Source: Rhizobium sp. Pop5 (GTDB lineage: Bacteria > Pseudomonadota > Alphaproteobacteria > Rhizobiales > Rhizobiaceae). Taken from it: a DNA stretch of 64,000 nt. Every line of letters starts with the position of its first letter. The first letter of the stretch is position 1. Both the position numbers and the translations under genes were made by a program. Of this stretch, positions 17,351-25,451 are shown piece after piece. The notes beneath the pieces are model-generated. The model was not told where the DNA came from. It saw nothing but the letters and a program-made list of their open reading frames with translations, and did no database searches. The DNA is taken from NCBI RefSeq assembly GCF_024721175.1, contig NZ_CP099399.1, positions 2,294,001 through 2,358,000 on the forward strand, written 5' to 3'.

Positions 17351-17809
17351 ATGCCCCTGCAATCCAGGCACCTGATGACACTCTTCATCACCCTTCATCC
17401 GGCCCTCGATCTCGGCCCGACGCCGGCGGGCGGCCGCCGCATATTTCCCGTGTCCGGCGGCCATTTCCGGGGCGAGCGGCTGAAGGGAGAGGTGTCGCCG
17501 CTGATCGGTTCCGATCTCCTGCTCGCACGCGCCGACGGCACGGTGCAGCAGGATGTCCGCCTCCTGCTCGTTGCTGACGACGGCGGTCTGATCCTGATGA
17601 CCTATCGCGGCGTCAGACGCTCCTCCCCATCAGTCGATGAGCGCCTCGCGAAGGGCGAAGCGGTCGATCCCTCGGAATATTATCTCCGGTCGACCCCATA
17701 TTTCGAAACGGCGGCGCCACAGCACGCATGGCTCAACCAGATCGTCGCGGTCCAGCAGGGCGGCCGGCATCCGGGCGGTGTCGAATACGACGTCTTCGAA
17801 ATTCTATGA
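17351..17809 (+). CDS. DUF3237-family protein
   Basis: A 152-residue protein of the DUF3237 beta-barrel family: PALDLGPTPAGGRRIFPVSGGHFRGERLKGEV, then DGTVQQDVRLLLVADDGGLILMTYRG and PYFETAAPQHAWLNQIVAVQQG, all typical. No catalytic residues are established for this family. Either the ATG at 17351 or the one at 17375 could be the start; neither has a strong ribosome-binding site. It faces a LysR gene and ends 9 bases before a long hairpin. Confidence 0.82.
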   Translation: MPLQSRHLMTLFITLHPALDLGPTPAGGRRIFPVSGGHFRGERLKGEVSPLIGSDLLLARADGTVQQDVRLLLVADDGGLILMTYRGVRRSSPSVDERLAKGEAVDPSEYYLRSTPYFETAAPQHAWLNQIVAVQQGGRHPGGVEYDVFEIL

Positions 17810-17818
17810 GTTCAGCCG

Positions 17819-17846
17819 CACCATTCCGGCGCATGCCGGAATGGTG
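17819..17846. terminator. Hairpin at the end of the DUF3237 gene
   Basis: CACCATTCCGGC and GCCGGAATGGTG form a perfect 12-base-pair stem with a GCAT loop, 9 bases after the stop codon. There is no T tract on either strand, so it is an atypical terminator or an mRNA 3'-end stabiliser. Confidence 0.5.
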
Positions 17847-17971
17847 AAACGACAGCTCTTGGCGGATATTGTTGAGAAACTCGATCGACTGGCTGCCGTC
17901 CAGCCGTTTGAGCATTTTTGGGCAGTGAGCTATGCGTTGCTGGTCCTCGCGCCTCGCGTCGAAATCGACAA

Positions 17972-18208
17972 CTAGCGACGACCGACGCGGTTAACTGGAC
18001 CACCTTTGTTTACAGCAGTTCCTTGCGTCACTGTCCCACGCGCTGCACGAGCAACCGGGCGCGGCCTCAGTACCACCCCGGGTCTTACGACGCAGCCCGC
18101 CGGATAACTGATATATTGACAATAGACGACAGCATTTGCGGTATCCATAGGCGGCGCCGTAAATCCAATCGTTAGAAAGGCAAGTGACGCGGCGGCAATT
18201 CTTTTCAT
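17972..18208 (-). CDS. Small secreted protein of unknown function
   Basis: A 78-residue protein with a clear signal peptide (MKRIAAASLAFLTIGFTAPPMDTANA), giving a mature peptide of about 52 residues that contains two Cys (VYCQYISYPAGC) and a basic, Val/Arg-rich tail. AGGAGGA precedes the ATG at 18208, which supports the call. Two cysteines nine residues apart could form a disulphide in the periplasm. No function is recognised. It ends 163 bases from the convergent DUF3237 gene. Confidence 0.7.
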   Translation of the reverse strand: MKRIAAASLAFLTIGFTAPPMDTANAVVYCQYISYPAGCVVRPGVVLRPRPVARAARGTVTQGTAVNKGGPVNRVGRR

Positions 18209-18557
18209 ATTGTCCTCCTATGTCCTCGATACTTCCCAGAAGTGCTACGGTTGCTCCCACTTCCACGGATAGGCCTGTGGAATGATCAATGACATTGAAC
18301 AAGCCAGGTGCGTACGAACGCTTTGATGATGCGGAGCGTCAGAACTGGTCATGGCAGGCCCTCCCACAAACGGCCGTATCATAACATTCGAACCAATTCT
18401 TGGCCCGTAACATCACGTAGAATCGGTTCCGTGCTGCGGTGCCAGGAGCGTGATTGGGCTGCGGCTGCCGATCAGCGCCGGGAGCGGACCGACCGGTTCC
18501 GGCCCCAAAGCGGCCACGACCTCCCTTCGGGTGGAGCATCTGCCACCGAATTCCGGT
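18209..18557. other. Intergenic, no gene recognised
   Basis: About 350 bases between two leftward genes. It carries the ribosome-binding site and presumably the promoter of the small secreted protein. I see no convincing coding frame or repeat. Confidence 0.35.
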
Positions 18558-19549
18558 TCAGAGCCGCAACGCCAGCTTGCCGATGCTGGAGCGGTCCTCC
18601 AATGCCGCGAGCGCCTTCGGCCCGTCGGCAAGTTCGTAGACGGTTGGCTGGACGGGGGGCAATATGCCTGCGCCGATGAGTGCGAACAACTCGCCCATGA
18701 CGGCACCGAAGATCTCAGGCGCGGCCTGGATCAGCGCCCCCATGTTGAAGCCGATAATGTGGACCTGATGTTTATAGACGAGGTTCCAATTGGTGAGCGA
18801 TGCTTTGCCGGCGGGCAATCCTGTCACGACGACGCGGCCGCTGACGCGCCGCGCTGACGCCAGGCTGGCCTCAAAAGTCTCACCCCCGACCGACTCGATG
18901 ACCAGATCCGCGCCGGCGTTGCCTGTCAGACCAAGCACTTCGGCGGCGATATCGGCGGTGCGGGAGTCGAGGACGTGATCGGCACCCAGGGATCGCACGA
19001 TCTCGTGCTTTTCCGATGAGGCGGTCGCAATCACGGTCGCGCCATAGTGCTTGGCGATCCTGACCGCGGCTTGGCCGGTAGCACCCGCCGCCGCATGGAT
19101 CAGCGCGGTCTGACCCTTCTCGATCTGCCCCAGCAGCTTGATCGCCGCCACTGCCGTCGGCAGGTTCACGACCAGGCCAAGCGCCTGCTCGTCCGACCAA
19201 CCCTTGGGGACCGGTACTGCAGCCATCGCCGGAAGCACCATGTAGTCGGCAAAGGCGCCATATCCGACCCCGATGACATGAGCGCCGGGCGCCGCCGTCG
19301 TCACCCCTCGCTGGGAATCACGACCTCACCCACCCCCTCGAAGCCGGCAATATAGGGAGGCTGCGGGCCTCCGCGAAACGTGCCGTAGGCCTGGGAGATG
19401 TCGGCCATGTTGATACCGCCGGCAGTGACGCGGATGAGGATTTCGCCGCGACCGGGAACCGGCACCGGCGCATCGGTGATCATCCGCAGATCCTGCGGGC
19501 CGTTGAAGGATGTCTGCTGCAAGGCACGCATGAAGGCGGGGACGCTCAT
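18558..19549 (-). pseudogene. NADPH:quinone oxidoreductase (zinc-binding dehydrogenase family), frameshifted
   Basis: The two halves of a medium-chain quinone oxidoreductase lie in different frames. The N-terminal part starts at 19549 (MSVPAFMRALQQ) and stops at 19301 after GEVVIPSEG. The rest starts at the overlapping GTG at 19304 (TTAAPGAHVIGVGYG), carries the cofactor motif AAGATG and ends at 18558. Both align end to end with one family protein of about 330 residues. The break falls on a run of four G (minus strand); five would restore GEG-VTT. It is divergent from a TetR gene with paired operators, so it is probably that regulator's target. The lesion may be real, a sequencing error, or an inefficient slippage site. 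Confidence 0.85.
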
Positions 19550-19586
19550 TGGGATCGGTCCTTGTTCAAGGTGATAGCGAGATTTG

Positions 19587-19658
19587 TTTGTCGATCGACA
19601 AATAAATAAATGCATGGCGCTCCGGCATTCGTCAAGCTATAGTTTGTCGATCGACAAA
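19587..19658. promoter_or_regulatory. Two identical TetR operators
   Basis: The perfect 16-base palindrome TTTGTCGATCGACAAA occurs at 19587-19602 and again at 19643-19658, between the quinone oxidoreductase gene and the divergent TetR gene. One copy lies close to each start codon, which suits co-repression of both transcription units. Confidence 0.85.
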
Positions 19659-19673
19659 CAAAACGGAGATGAG

Positions 19674-20306
19674 ATGGCGACGCGCGGCAGGCCGATGACA
19701 TTTGACCGGGACGTCGCTTTGCGAAGCGCCATGGACCTGTTTTGGGAGCGCGGCTACGAAGGAACCTCGATGAAGGACCTGAGCGAAGCCATGGGAATTG
19801 CTTCGGCCAGCATCTATGCCTCTTTCGGAAGCAAGGAAGCCCTGTTCCGGCAAGCCGTGGCCCTCAATGCCGCGACCCAGGGGCAGCCCCCGAGGCTCGC
19901 ACTTGCCGAGCAGCCCACGGCCTGCGCGGCGATCCACGCCATGTTGCGCGCCGTGGCCGATACCATCACCATTCCCGGTTCGCCGCGTGGATGCATGCTG
20001 GTCCTCGCAGCGCCGACCGGCGCGCTGGAGAACCACCCGATACGGGAATTCCTGGCCGACGTTCGCCGGGCGCAATTCGAGGAGATCAGGGAGCGGCTGG
20101 TCAGAGGGGTCCGTGATGGCGACCTCGCTGCCTCGACCGACAGCCTGACGGCCATCGCCCGCTACTATACCACGGTGATGCACGGCCTATCGGTGCAGGC
20201 GCGCGACGGCGCAAGCCGCGCCGAACTCGAGACGGTCATCACGCTCGCCATGGCCGCCTGGAAGACGCTGGCACCGGATGGTCCCGAGGGTCAGCAGCCG
20301 AATTAG
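19674..20306 (+). CDS. TetR/AcrR-family transcriptional regulator
   Basis: A 210-residue regulator with a standard N-terminal domain (RGRPMTFDRDVALRSAMDLFWERGYEGTSMKDLSEAMGI followed by ASIYASFGSKEALF) and a C-terminal TetR_C domain (SPRGCMLVLAAPTG). It is related to the YxaF/NemR-like regulators that control oxidoreductases. The start at 19674 follows CGGAGATGAG. Two identical palindromes between it and the quinone oxidoreductase gene are its likely binding sites; it probably senses an electrophile or quinone. The sensing residue cannot be assigned with certainty. Confidence 0.92.
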   Translation: MATRGRPMTFDRDVALRSAMDLFWERGYEGTSMKDLSEAMGIASASIYASFGSKEALFRQAVALNAATQGQPPRLALAEQPTACAAIHAMLRAVADTITIPGSPRGCMLVLAAPTGALENHPIREFLADVRRAQFEEIRERLVRGVRDGDLAASTDSLTAIARYYTTVMHGLSVQARDGASRAELETVITLAMAAWKTLAPDGPEGQQPN

Positions 20307-20392
20307 GCCGCGGGCACAGCCCGACTTTGCGACCGTCGCAAAAGTCGGCAACTGCCGGTTTCGCAAATTCTTGCCAATCCGCTTTTAGTGGG

Positions 20393-20423
20393 TTGACTTA
20401 GAGTGCGCTCTAACCGGTAGCTT
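20393..20423 (+). promoter_or_regulatory. MerR-type promoter/operator
   Basis: TTGACT at 20393-20398 is followed by a long 19-base spacer to TAGCTT at 20418-20423. The spacer begins with the second half of a perfect 16-base palindrome TTAGAGTGCGCTCTAA (20398-20413). A palindrome within an overlong -35/-10 spacer is the hallmark of MerR-activated promoters; the regulator gene starts 30 bases downstream. Confidence 0.8.
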
Positions 20424-20453
20424 CCCATGCGTCGTGACGAAAGAAGGGCGTTT

Positions 20454-20882
20454 ATGAAGATTGGCGAACTGGCAAAGCGTTCGGGACTGTCAGCCTACAC
20501 CATCCGCTATTATGAGCGGATCGGGTTGCTGCCCCATGCCGACAGAGACCAATCGGGCCAACGTGATTACGACGCATCAATCCTGACCTGGATAGAGTTT
20601 CTCGACCGTCTCAAATCGACCGGGATGCCTATTCGGGAAATGCTGCGCTACGCAGCTCTACGGGAGCGCGGCGTCGGCACGGAAGCGGAGCGCGGCGCGC
20701 TGCTTGAACAGCACCGTGAACGTGTCCGTGCCCATGTGGCCGAACTGCAAGCCTGCCTTCTCGTCCTCGACGCCAAGATTGCCGGATATGCCGGCACGGA
20801 ACAGAGGAACAATGACCATGACGCACCAATCCCCGAAGACAGGCGAAAGCCGGCTGGAACGCGGCAAGCGGGCGCTCGCTGA
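20454..20882 (+). CDS. MerR-family transcriptional regulator
   Basis: A 142-residue regulator beginning MKIGELAKRSGLSAYTIRYYERIGLLPHADR, the standard MerR winged helix, followed by a dimerisation coiled coil (EQHRERVRAHVAELQACLLVLDAKIAGY). There is no metal-binding Cys cluster, so it is of the small-molecule or redox-type group. It starts at 20454, the domain's own Met. Its promoter is itself MerR-type, so autoregulation is expected. It overlaps the downstream carboxymuconolactone decarboxylase-family gene by 71 bases, forming a two-gene operon. Confidence 0.92.
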   Translation: MKIGELAKRSGLSAYTIRYYERIGLLPHADRDQSGQRDYDASILTWIEFLDRLKSTGMPIREMLRYAALRERGVGTEAERGALLEQHRERVRAHVAELQACLLVLDAKIAGYAGTEQRNNDHDAPIPEDRRKPAGTRQAGAR

Positions 20883-21261
20883 AATCGACGGCGCTGCCGG
20901 CCACAATGTCATCGCCGCTCTGGCGGACATCGCCCCCGACTTCGCAAATTACGTGTTCGAGTTTCCATTTGGCGACATCTACAGCCGCCCGGGCCTCGAT
21001 CTGCGCGCCCGCGAGATCGCCACGATCGCGGCGCTGACGGCGATGGGAACCGCCACTCCTCAACTGAAGGTTCATATAGAAGCGGGCCTGAACGTCGGTC
21101 TGACCAGGGAGGAAGTTACCGAGATCATGATACAGATGGCCGTTTACGCCGGTTTTCCAGCAGCACTCAATGGCCTGTTCGCAGCCAAGGAAGTCTTTGC
21201 GGCCCGGTTCCCCGCACCTGGCGAGCAGGAGCAATCGATCGAACACCCGTTTTCAAGGTAA
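20812..21261 (+). CDS. Carboxymuconolactone decarboxylase-family protein
   Basis: A 149-residue protein of the CMD/AhpD-like superfamily: PDFANYVFEFPFGDIYSRPGLDLRAREIATIAALTAMGTATPQLKVHIEAGLNVGLTREEVTEIMIQMAVYAGFPAAL (shown in parts: LDLRAREIATIAAL, QLKVHIEAGLNVG, EIMIQMAVYAGFP). It has no CxxC, so it is not an AhpD peroxidase, and is closer to the gamma-carboxymuconolactone decarboxylase type. The start at 20812 or 20818 follows AGAGGA. It lies in an operon with the MerR regulator. Actual substrate is unknown; MerR-CMD pairs often respond to reactive carbonyl stress. Confidence 0.85.
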   Translation: MTMTHQSPKTGESRLERGKRALAEIDGAAGHNVIAALADIAPDFANYVFEFPFGDIYSRPGLDLRAREIATIAALTAMGTATPQLKVHIEAGLNVGLTREEVTEIMIQMAVYAGFPAALNGLFAAKEVFAARFPAPGEQEQSIEHPFSR

Positions 21262-21490
21262 ACGCTAGCATCGGGCACCACTGCCGAGACGCCGCGCGCC
21301 CTGAAGCGGATCATGTCTTTCGCCAGGCGACGATCCAGGGCCGGCATCTCGGCGACCGCCCTTTCCCCAGCCCCCAATTGTGACGTTTTCGCATCACTTT
21401 CCGTCAGGTTGTAATTTCCCGCTTGGCAATGGCGAATTCCTTCGTTACATAAAGCTCACCGCTCCAGATCGAACATAAGGGAGGCGTTGC

Positions 21491-21541
21491 ATGCGACCAG
21501 CAAACATCGAAACCTTCCCATGGGGAATGAACCTACACTAG
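21491..21541 (+). CDS. Putative 16-residue leader peptide
   Basis: The frame ATG 21491 to TAG 21541 encodes MRPANIETFPWGMNLH. It has a strong ribosome-binding site, GGGAGG at 21479-21484, six bases before the ATG, which is better than the exporter gene's own. It ends 14 bases before the first stem of the leader structure, so ribosome stalling or release would affect folding. No known leader peptide is recognised. Confidence 0.5.
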   Translation: MRPANIETFPWGMNLH

Positions 21542-21677
21542 GTCATTTCCATTCGCGGCCCGCCACGGGCGCGATATGCGGTTTTTCCTCCTCATGGCCC
21601 GATTGATCTGACGGGATCACTGTGTCTCCCGCGCGGGCCGTGTCTTTTAACTCTCTATTTTGAGGACCGGTCGCCGC

Positions 21678-21695
21678 ATGGCGCCGGGCGATTAA
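21678..21695 (+). CDS. Putative 5-codon upstream ORF
   Basis: ATG-GCG-CCG-GGC-GAT-TAA ends one base before the exporter ATG at 21697. TGAGGA at 21661-21666 is positioned to serve this ORF; no Shine-Dalgarno sequence directly precedes the exporter start. The exporter may thus depend on re-initiation after this mini-ORF. Confidence 0.35.
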   Translation: MAPGD

Positions 21696-21696
21696 A

Positions 21697-23487
21697 ATGA
21701 CTCGCAAGAAGCTCGATTTCCGCGCCGATGCCTATCGTCACGTGCTCGGCTTTGTTTTCCATCATTGGACCCATCGGCCTTTGCTGGTGGGTGGCATCAT
21801 CGTGCTGGTGATCGCAAGCACGCTGGCCGAGGTCATGGTGCCGGTATTTTCCGGCCGGATCGTCGATGCCATCGCCGGCGGCAATGCGGCCGATGGCGCG
21901 CTCAGCGCCTTCGTCATCGTCGTGGCTCTGGGCCTCACCAGCGTCGCGCTGCGCTGGTTCATCTTCAACGGCATCGTCAAGCTGACGCTGCGCACCATGG
22001 CGGATGTGGTCAATAACGGCTTCCACAAGGTGCAGCGTTTCTCCACAGACTGGCACGCCAACAGCTTTGCCGGCTCGACGGTGCGCAAGATCACCCGCGG
22101 CATGTGGGCGCTGGATTCGCTGAACGACCTGCTGCTGGTCGCGCTCTTGCCCTCCATCGTCATGCTGGTCGGCGCCAGCATCGTGCTCGGCAGCTACTGG
22201 CCGGTCATGGGCCTGATCGTGAGTGCTGGATCGCTGATCTATATCGGCGTGACCGTGGGGCTTTCCACCGGCTTCGTGTCGCCGGCGGCAAGGCTTGCCA
22301 ATGCCTGGGACACCAAGCTCGGCGGCGCGCTCGCCGACGCCATCAGCTGCAACTCCGTGGTCAAGGCCTTCGGCGCCGAAAACCGCGAGGAAAAGCGGCT
22401 CAGCCACGTGCTCGCCAGATGGGACAGCCGCACGCGGCGGACATGGAAGCGCGGCAACCTGAGCGGCACGCTCCAGGGCTTCCTGATGGTCTCCATGCAG
22501 GCGGGCATCCTGGGAACGGGCCTCATCATGTGGCGGCAGGGGCTGGCGACGCCTGGTGACATCACCTTCGTGCTGGCGATGTTCTTCGTCCTGCAGGGCC
22601 ATCTGCGCGATGTCGGCCAGGACATCCGCAATCTGCAGCGGGCCGTCAACGACATGGAGGAACTAGTGCTGCTCGACAAAACGCCACTCGGCGTCGACGA
22701 CAGGCCGAACGCCACGCCGATCAAGGTCGAGAGCGGCGAGATCGTCTTCGATCGCGTCACCTTCCAGTATGGCGCGCATCCCACCCCGCTCTATGACGAC
22801 TTCTCGGTCATCATCAAGCCGGGGCAGCGCGTCGGGCTGGTGGGGCATTCGGGATCGGGCAAGACGACCTTCGTCAAGCTCATCCAGCGCCTCTATGACG
22901 TGAACGCGGGCGCCATCCGCATCGACGGTCAGGATATCGCGCGGGTCAGGCAGGCAAGCCTGCGCAGCCAGATCGCCATCGTGCAGCAGGAGCCGATCCT
23001 GTTCCACCGCACGCTGGCAGAAAACATCGCCTATGGCAGGCCGAACGCCACGCGGCGCGAGATCGAGCAGGCGGCGAAACAGGCGAGCGCCCACGACTTC
23101 ATCATGGCCCTTCCCAAGGGCTATGAGACGCTTGTGGGCGAACGCGGCGTCAAGCTCTCGGGCGGCGAGCGCCAGCGCGTCGCCATCGCCCGCGCCTTTC
23201 TCGCCGATACGCCGGTGCTGATCCTGGACGAGGCGACCTCGAGCCTCGACAGCGAGAGCGAAGTGCAGATCCAGCAGGCGATGGAACGCCTGATGGTCGG
23301 CCGCACCACGCTCGTCATCGCCCATCGCCTGTCCACGGTCCGCGCACTGGACCGGCTGCTCGTCTTCGACAAGGGCAAGATCGTCGAAGAAGGCGACCAC
23401 CAGGCGCTGATCCGGCTGCATGACGGCATCTATCGCCGGCTGTTCGAACGCCAGGCGCTGGAACTGACCAAGGGTCTGGTGGCCTAG
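21697..23487 (+). CDS. ABC transporter, exporter type (fused membrane and ATPase domains)
   Basis: A 596-residue half-transporter that would work as a homodimer in the inner membrane. Residues about 20-330 form a six-helix ABC transmembrane domain; the C-terminal ATPase has Walker A GHSGSGKTT at about 385, Q-loop QQEPILF, signature LSGGERQRV at about 486, Walker B ILILDEATSSLD-type (VLILDEATSSLD) at about 507 and the H-loop in IAHRLSTV. Close in design to MsbA/multidrug or lipid exporters; substrate unknown. A strong terminator hairpin lies 9 bases after its stop. An unusual leader with a small peptide ORF precedes it, suggesting regulated translation, as seen for some drug-induced transporters (inference). 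Confidence 0.93.
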   Translation: MTRKKLDFRADAYRHVLGFVFHHWTHRPLLVGGIIVLVIASTLAEVMVPVFSGRIVDAIAGGNAADGALSAFVIVVALGLTSVALRWFIFNGIVKLTLRTMADVVNNGFHKVQRFSTDWHANSFAGSTVRKITRGMWALDSLNDLLLVALLPSIVMLVGASIVLGSYWPVMGLIVSAGSLIYIGVTVGLSTGFVSPAARLANAWDTKLGGALADAISCNSVVKAFGAENREEKRLSHVLARWDSRTRRTWKRGNLSGTLQGFLMVSMQAGILGTGLIMWRQGLATPGDITFVLAMFFVLQGHLRDVGQDIRNLQRAVNDMEELVLLDKTPLGVDDRPNATPIKVESGEIVFDRVTFQYGAHPTPLYDDFSVIIKPGQRVGLVGHSGSGKTTFVKLIQRLYDVNAGAIRIDGQDIARVRQASLRSQIAIVQQEPILFHRTLAENIAYGRPNATRREIEQAAKQASAHDFIMALPKGYETLVGERGVKLSGGERQRVAIARAFLADTPVLILDEATSSLDSESEVQIQQAMERLMVGRTTLVIAHRLSTVRALDRLLVFDKGKIVEEGDHQALIRLHDGIYRRLFERQALELTKGLVA

Positions 23488-23495
23488 AACAGAAA

Positions 23496-23517
23496 CGCCA
23501 GGGCTGATGCCCTGGCG
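23496..23517 (+). terminator. Hairpin after the ABC exporter gene
   Basis: CGCCAGGGC and GCCCTGGCG form a perfect 9-base-pair stem with a TGAT loop, 9 bases after the exporter stop. The same 22-base hairpin, extended by one pair, recurs at 23904-23927, so it is both a terminator candidate and part of a small repeat. Confidence 0.6.
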
Positions 23518-23628
23518 TCAGCTTGATTACATCCCATGCACCATCAGAGTAGCGTCCTTCACCGGATTTCGCTCTATTCCTCTCTCATCCTCGCGAGGCC
23601 GAAAGGGAACGGACAAGGCGACTGCTTG

Positions 23629-24012
23629 CTCCCTCATTCCTGTGCTCGTCACAGGAATCCAGTGCGCCCAAGTCCTTGGGCGCGAAAGGCTCTCTTGCTT
23701 CATTCACGGCGCGGACGCGCCGTGGCTGGCTTCCTGTGACAAGCACAGGAATGAGGGAGCTTGGAGAAACGTTCCTTCTAAATTTTCTGCTGGCATTGCC
23801 GACAGCTGTGCATCGGCGGAGAAGGTGAGAGGCAGCCATCGGCGCGAACTGGATAGCAACGGCCTCGTGCCGAGGATGACGTCGGGGTAAACGACGAGGT
23901 TCGGCGCCAGGGCTGATGCCCTGGCGCTCATCGGGCACGAGGCCCAAGGGGAACGGGCAAGCTCTCCAAACTCCCTCATTCCTGTGACGAGCACAGGAAC
24001 GAGGGAGCGTGG
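23629..24012. repeat. Cluster of palindromic repeats with CATTCCTGTG arms
   Basis: No gene lies between 23488 and 24073. The stretch contains three dyads built from CATTCCTGTG/CACAGGAATG with 5-base loops (about 23632-23658, 23729-23758 and 23970-24008) plus a second copy of the CGCCAGGGC-TGAT-GCCCTGGCG hairpin at 23904-23927. The same CATTCCTGTG palindrome occurs, in its most perfect form, at 50584-50622. This is a dispersed intergenic palindromic repeat, here in a composite of several copies. Confidence 0.7.
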
Positions 24013-24073
24013 GAATGCTCCCGATAAATAACTCTCCACGGGCGTTGCCGACATGCCCCAGCGCGGCGCGAAA

Positions 24074-24604
24074 TCAAGCCGGAACGTAAGTCAACCTGAT
24101 CACGTCCTCGTCCATCCGGTCCGTGGCCGTCAGGCGCAGCCGCGATCGCGGGCCGGCGAAGAACGGCGTGCCCTGCCCCACCACGACCGGGTGCAGGTAG
24201 ATCTGATACTCGTCGATCAGGCCAAGTTCGGTCAGGCTTTGCGCGAGCTTCGGGCCGGCAACTCCGATCCCCCCGTCGCGCCCGGCCTTCAAGGCGCGGA
24301 TCGCGCCCTCGAGATCACCTTCGATAAGCGTGGCGTTGGGGCCGACAGACTTCAGCGTGCGCGAGACGACCCATTTCGGCAGTTTCCGCCACGCCGCCGC
24401 GAAGGCCTGTTCGTCCGCACTCCATTCGGGATGTTCGTCGTCCCAGTAACGCATGACCTCATACATCTTGCGGCCGTACACACTGCCCGCAGAGCGATCA
24501 ACCTCCTCGATGAAGTGGCGGAAGAGCGCAGGGCCCGGCGCGAACGCCATATGATCGACGTAACCGTCCAGCGACTGGTTCATTCCGAAGACGAGCTTGG
24601 CCAT
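24074..24604 (-). CDS. Dihydrofolate reductase-like (RibD C-terminal family) protein, copy 1
   Basis: A 176-residue cytoplasmic protein of the DHFR/RibD-C family (MAKLVFGMNQSLDGYVDHMAF start, GSVYGRKMYEVMRYWDDEHPEW, KWVVSRTLKSVGPNATLIEG, GVAGPKLAQSLTELGLIDEYQIYLHPVVVGQG). These are putative NADPH-dependent reductases of unknown substrate, not genuine folate enzymes. The start at 24604 is the domain Met behind GAAGGAAG. A nearly identical gene of the same length lies 1.5 kb away at 25590-26120, with the same palindrome in front of it. The pair arose by duplication of about 600 bases. Confidence 0.88.
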   Translation of the reverse strand: MAKLVFGMNQSLDGYVDHMAFAPGPALFRHFIEEVDRSAGSVYGRKMYEVMRYWDDEHPEWSADEQAFAAAWRKLPKWVVSRTLKSVGPNATLIEGDLEGAIRALKAGRDGGIGVAGPKLAQSLTELGLIDEYQIYLHPVVVGQGTPFFAGPRSRLRLTATDRMDEDVIRLTYVPA

Positions 24605-24638
24605 GTCAGCTTCCTTCTCGATGGCATATTCGGAGAGT

Positions 24639-24659
24639 CTGATTGCATCATGCAATCAG
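24639..24659. promoter_or_regulatory. Palindromic operator, copy 1 (CTGATTGCAT-N-ATGCAATCAG)
   Basis: A perfect 21-base inverted repeat, 35 bases in front of the first DHFR-like gene. The same element with one mismatch stands at the same distance (36 bases) from the second copy. It is likely the binding site of an unlinked regulator. Confidence 0.65.
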
Positions 24660-24848
24660 TTATGGACGAGATCAACCGGTTTTATGTCACGATTGATTTT
24701 TAGAGTGCGCATGCCTGGGCGGATTATTGAAGAAGAATACGTATCTGCCGGTTCATGATCTGGCTGAAGACGGCGGAGTAGATGGGACGGCTTGACCAGG
24801 ATGGAGCAATTTCACCGAGGTAGCGGACTTGGATGAGGGGTATCTGGT

Positions 24849-25451
24849 ATGTCGATCTTGCTGAGAAGCCTGTCGCTGCTGGTTGGGATAACATTGGCGG
24901 TGCCGGCCTTTGGCAATTGCCTGACCGCCAACGAGACCAGACAGGGCGTGCTGCTGACCAGAGAAGCGCCTTTCTATTCCGTATTCTACAAGCCCGACGG
25001 CTCGCGTCTCACCGAACAACGGCTGATGGAGCGCGACGGTTCGCTGCAGCCGGTGTCGGCCGTCTATCTGCACCCCTTGCTCGTCGAAAAGAGAGTGAGT
25101 GCCAGCGGGACGCATGAGCTGAAATACGCGAATGCGATCGCGTTGGACGATCTACCGGAGAAGAAGAACTGGCAATCCGACACCACGCTTTTCATCAATG
25201 GCAAAAAATCCGATTCAGGCACGACTTTTATGAGGTTCGACGGCTTGGGAGAGGAAACGATTGCATCTTGTTCCTACAAAGTCTGGGCCATCAACAGCCG
25301 TCTGAAACTGACGGAATTGCCTCCGATTATTTTCGAACAATACTATTCCCCCGAACTTCATCTCGTTCTTCGTTCGGTAAGGCTGAGCGCCTCCAACCGG
25401 CCGTTGAACGAGGTTCGATTTGACCGGTTCCAAATCGGCTGGGGCAACTGA
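24849..25451 (+). CDS. Secreted protein of unknown function
   Basis: A 200-residue protein with a signal peptide (MSILLRSLSLLVGITLAVPAFG) and a mature part containing two Cys (GNCLTANETR and TIASCSYKVW) that could pair. The sequence is rich in beta-strand-type alternation (FYSVFYKPDGSRLTEQRLMERDG, IFEQYYSPELHLVLRSVRLSASN), with no motif I recognise. It sits between the two DHFR-like copies on the opposite strand. The duplication that made those copies either flanked it or inserted beside it. Base composition seems a little less GC-rich than its neighbours. Confidence 0.7.
   Translation: MSILLRSLSLLVGITLAVPAFGNCLTANETRQGVLLTREAPFYSVFYKPDGSRLTEQRLMERDGSLQPVSAVYLHPLLVEKRVSASGTHELKYANAIALDDLPEKKNWQSDTTLFINGKKSDSGTTFMRFDGLGEETIASCSYKVWAINSRLKLTELPPIIFEQYYSPELHLVLRSVRLSASNRPLNEVRFDRFQIGWGN

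Larger units (their letters stand above)
21422..21696 (+). promoter_or_regulatory. Structured leader of the ABC exporter gene
   Basis: A promoter-like CTTGGC with a 17-base spacer to TTACAT (21422-21450) begins a leader of about 240 bases. It contains a 16-residue leader ORF, two alternative GC-rich pairings and a 5-codon ORF just before the exporter start. GCCCG 21558-21562 pairs with CGGGC 21566-21570 as a local hairpin, but 21556-21563 (CGGCCCGC) is also perfectly complementary to 21633-21640 (GCGGGCCG). The two pairings exclude each other. A further hairpin TGATC-loop-GATCA lies at 21604-21619. The layout suggests attenuation or a translation-linked switch. Confidence 0.55.

Noticed and set aside
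21556..21619. Guanidine-II (mini-ykkC) riboswitch in the exporter leader
   Set aside because: The two hairpins contain ACGG near their loops, but the stems and loop frames do not fit the consensus, so the match is probably chance.
23629..24012. Insertion sequence or transposon
   Set aside because: The element has palindromic arms but no transposase, target-site duplication or terminal repeats of IS type could be seen.
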